A stretch of 23,713 bases of DNA from a virus, in IMG/VR virus record IMGVR_UViG_3300009605_000148, positions 1-23,713 of that record; one strand, written 5' to 3'. Made by a program: the position numbers and the translations under genes. The number at the start of each line of letters is the position of its first letter. Within the stretch, counting starts at the first letter, position 1. Positions 22,233 through 23,713 of this stretch are shown in pieces. Below the pieces are notes generated by a model, which was not told where the DNA came from, made no database searches, and saw only the letters and a list, made by a program, of their open reading frames with translations.

Positions 22233-23713
22233 TCACTCAAGCCCTTCAAATGATAAATTATTATACTTATCATGTGTAATATCCCACACTCCATCATCCG
22301 ACGCCTCATTAACGGGTTTTGTTTCTGTTCCTGTAAAGGCTAACCAATAATTTTCGTCTTTAATGGGTAATACTCTAAAATGTAATTTAGTATTGAATTT
22401 ATTACCAGACAACATATATTCATGATAACCATGCCGTTGCACACCTAACTCTAATTTACCTTGGTCAATTAATTTATCTCTAGACATTTTAGATTCTACT
22501 CTTGCTGGAAATCGCTTTGATTTACCAAATAAGTTGAAAATATCATCTACTGTATTTATTTTAATTGTCCAAGCAAGTAATTTATCGGTTTGAATTAAAA
22601 ACTGCAAATCCCCATCTTCCCTCTGATATAATTTAAATTTAGCATCACGAGTCTCTTCGGGAGTTTCATATTTAGCAATAATATCTTCTTCTACTTTAAA
22701 TTTATCTTTTTCTATATGAATGAAAAATGATTCGCTAGTATCAGTTGAACCGGTTTGGTTTATCATATAATTTTTAAGCCCTTTTTTATTAGAACGGAAT
22801 ACCTCTTCATAAAGTGGAGCAGTTTGTTTATTATTTAGTAAATATTTATCTATTTGAGTAATACTTGATTCCCCTCTATCTTTTAAAAAATTAACTATTG
22901 ATGTGCGTAAGAATCCTTTCTTTTCTTTGTAAATTTCTTCAATTTGTTCTTTCCAAAGGTCAATATCTATAATTGCATTTTTAGACATTAAGTTATATCT
23001 ATCAAAGGTAATAAATCCATCAAGATTTGCTTTTACTATGGTTTCTCCGTGAATATAGTCAGTAAGTAGCACTCCTTTGGTTAAAGCCTCAGTCTTGTAT
23101 GATAAAGATTCCTTTGTATCAGCCGCTAATAATTTAATAGTAACTAATTTATCAGGAGCAGTAACTTCTGGCAATTCAATTACTTGAGCATTAAATATTC
23201 TAAACCCTTTGGGAGATTGTTTTACTTCATCCACCTTCACTCTCACAATTGTTCCTTTTTCTACTTCTATTTTAGTATTGACTGAACGCCCAAGAGGAAT
23301 ATAGGAATTTTCACCATATTTTACAGATTTTATGTTTTTACTCTCTTCGGGAGTAAGTGGGCCAGCCCCAAGAAGATAATTAAACATTTTTGATTTAGTA
23401 GCCTTAAAATCCAAGGCGATTAAGTCTAAATCTACAAATTTCTTCCATTTTATCCACTTTGGATTCTTTTTTGTCCCAACAAAATAAGTAGATTCAATAT
23501 CCTTAATAACTACACCCTCAGCAGATGGAATTTTCATAATTTCTTTAGCATATTCTTCCACTTCTGCTAAACTATCAGCAATACGGGTGTCTTTTTTAGA
23601 AGGAAATGCTAATTTTTCATCGGAATGTTGAGAATAATTATTAAAAAGTAATTGAATCCTTTCTTTTAGTGGTTTATCAGTAAAATCATCATCATTATGT
23701 CGCATAATATCAA
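22233..23713 (-). CDS. ATP-dependent DNA-ligase-like protein with extra C-terminal region, 5' end outside the window
   Basis: The frame is open to the right edge and no start is proven; ATG 23705 is probably internal. At the edge, DIMRHNDDDFTDKPLKERIQ matches the region around ligase motif III. Counting from that Met, EGVVIK (63-68) is motif IV and KWIKWK (83-88) is motif V, followed by an OB-fold-like segment up to about 190 (GTIVRVKVDEVKQSPKGFRI). The adenylation lysine (KxDG motif I) would lie outside the window. Residues about 190-490 are not part of standard small ligases; they include a possible winged-helix segment (SITQIDKYLLNN) and a C-terminal region (KLELGVQRHGYHEYMLSGNK) that I could not assign. 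The gene would seal nicks in viral DNA. It directly precedes the protease gene, an odd place for a replication enzyme. Confidence 0.7.
   Translation of the reverse strand, partial: DIMRHNDDDFTDKPLKERIQLLFNNYSQHSDEKLAFPSKKDTRIADSLAEVEEYAKEIMKIPSAEGVVIKDIESTYFVGTKKNPKWIKWKKFVDLDLIALDFKATKSKMFNYLLGAGPLTPEESKNIKSVKYGENSYIPLGRSVNTKIEVEKGTIVRVKVDEVKQSPKGFRIFNAQVIELPEVTAPDKLVTIKLLAADTKESLSYKTEALTKGVLLTDYIHGETIVKANLDGFITFDRYNLMSKNAIIDIDLWKEQIEEIYKEKKGFLRTSIVNFLKDRGESSITQIDKYLLNNKQTAPLYEEVFRSNKKGLKNYMINQTGSTDTSESFFIHIEKDKFKVEEDIIAKYETPEETRDAKFKLYQREDGDLQFLIQTDKLLAWTIKINTVDDIFNLFGKSKRFPARVESKMSRDKLIDQGKLELGVQRHGYHEYMLSGNKFNTKLHFRVLPIKDENYWLAFTGTETKPVNEASDDGVWDITHDKYNNLSFEGLE

Overview
The window looks like the virion-morphogenesis module of a tailed double-stranded DNA virus or provirus (Caudoviricetes), AT-rich by eye, with every gene I can support on the minus strand. 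An archaeal host, probably planktonic marine, is my inference. It rests on the dominance of GGTGA-type ribosome binding sites, an Arf-like small GTPase, an ATP-dependent DNA-ligase-like gene beside the capsid genes, and a general resemblance to AT-rich marine archaeal viruses such as the magroviruses of Poseidoniales. No sequence search was possible and a bacterial host is not excluded. No tRNA, rRNA, CRISPR array or insertion sequence was seen.

Reading in the direction of transcription, from high to low coordinates. (1) 23713-22233: the 3' part of an ATP-dependent DNA-ligase-like gene with an extra C-terminal region, cut by the window edge. (2) 22196-18583: head genes, namely a prohead protease with a scaffold-like tail, an HK97-fold major capsid protein and three small proteins, two of them beta-rich. 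(3) 18581-14619: an accessory block inside the structural operon, with two small membrane proteins, an Arf/Ras-like GTPase, a 75-residue helical protein flanked by a 25-bp direct repeat, a 23-residue zinc-ribbon microprotein, a zinc-finger protein, a helical protein with a Pro/Gly/Met-rich tail, and an unassigned 373-residue protein. (4) 14622-12222: head-tail connector, a 70-residue helical protein, an HExxH metalloprotease-like protein and a tail-terminator candidate. (5) 12189-1: tail genes, namely a large tail-tube protein, a 44-residue lysine-rich protein, a tail-assembly chaperone with a -1 frameshift extension, the tape measure, a distal-tail candidate, a LamG-like adhesin and a giant tail-hub/fibre protein of at least 2,068 residues that runs off the left edge.

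The genes are packed end to end. Most junctions overlap by 1-4 bases or place the next ribosome binding site on the previous stop codon, so a single long late transcript with coupled translation is likely. No sheath gene lies between connector and tube, so a non-contractile tail is the simplest reading. Terminase and portal are not in the window.

The most unusual content is the GTPase with its membrane and zinc-binding neighbours placed between capsid and connector genes. Next come the A AAA AAC frameshift site joining the two chaperone frames, the hidden zinc-ribbon gene, and the repeat that brackets the gene after the GTPase.
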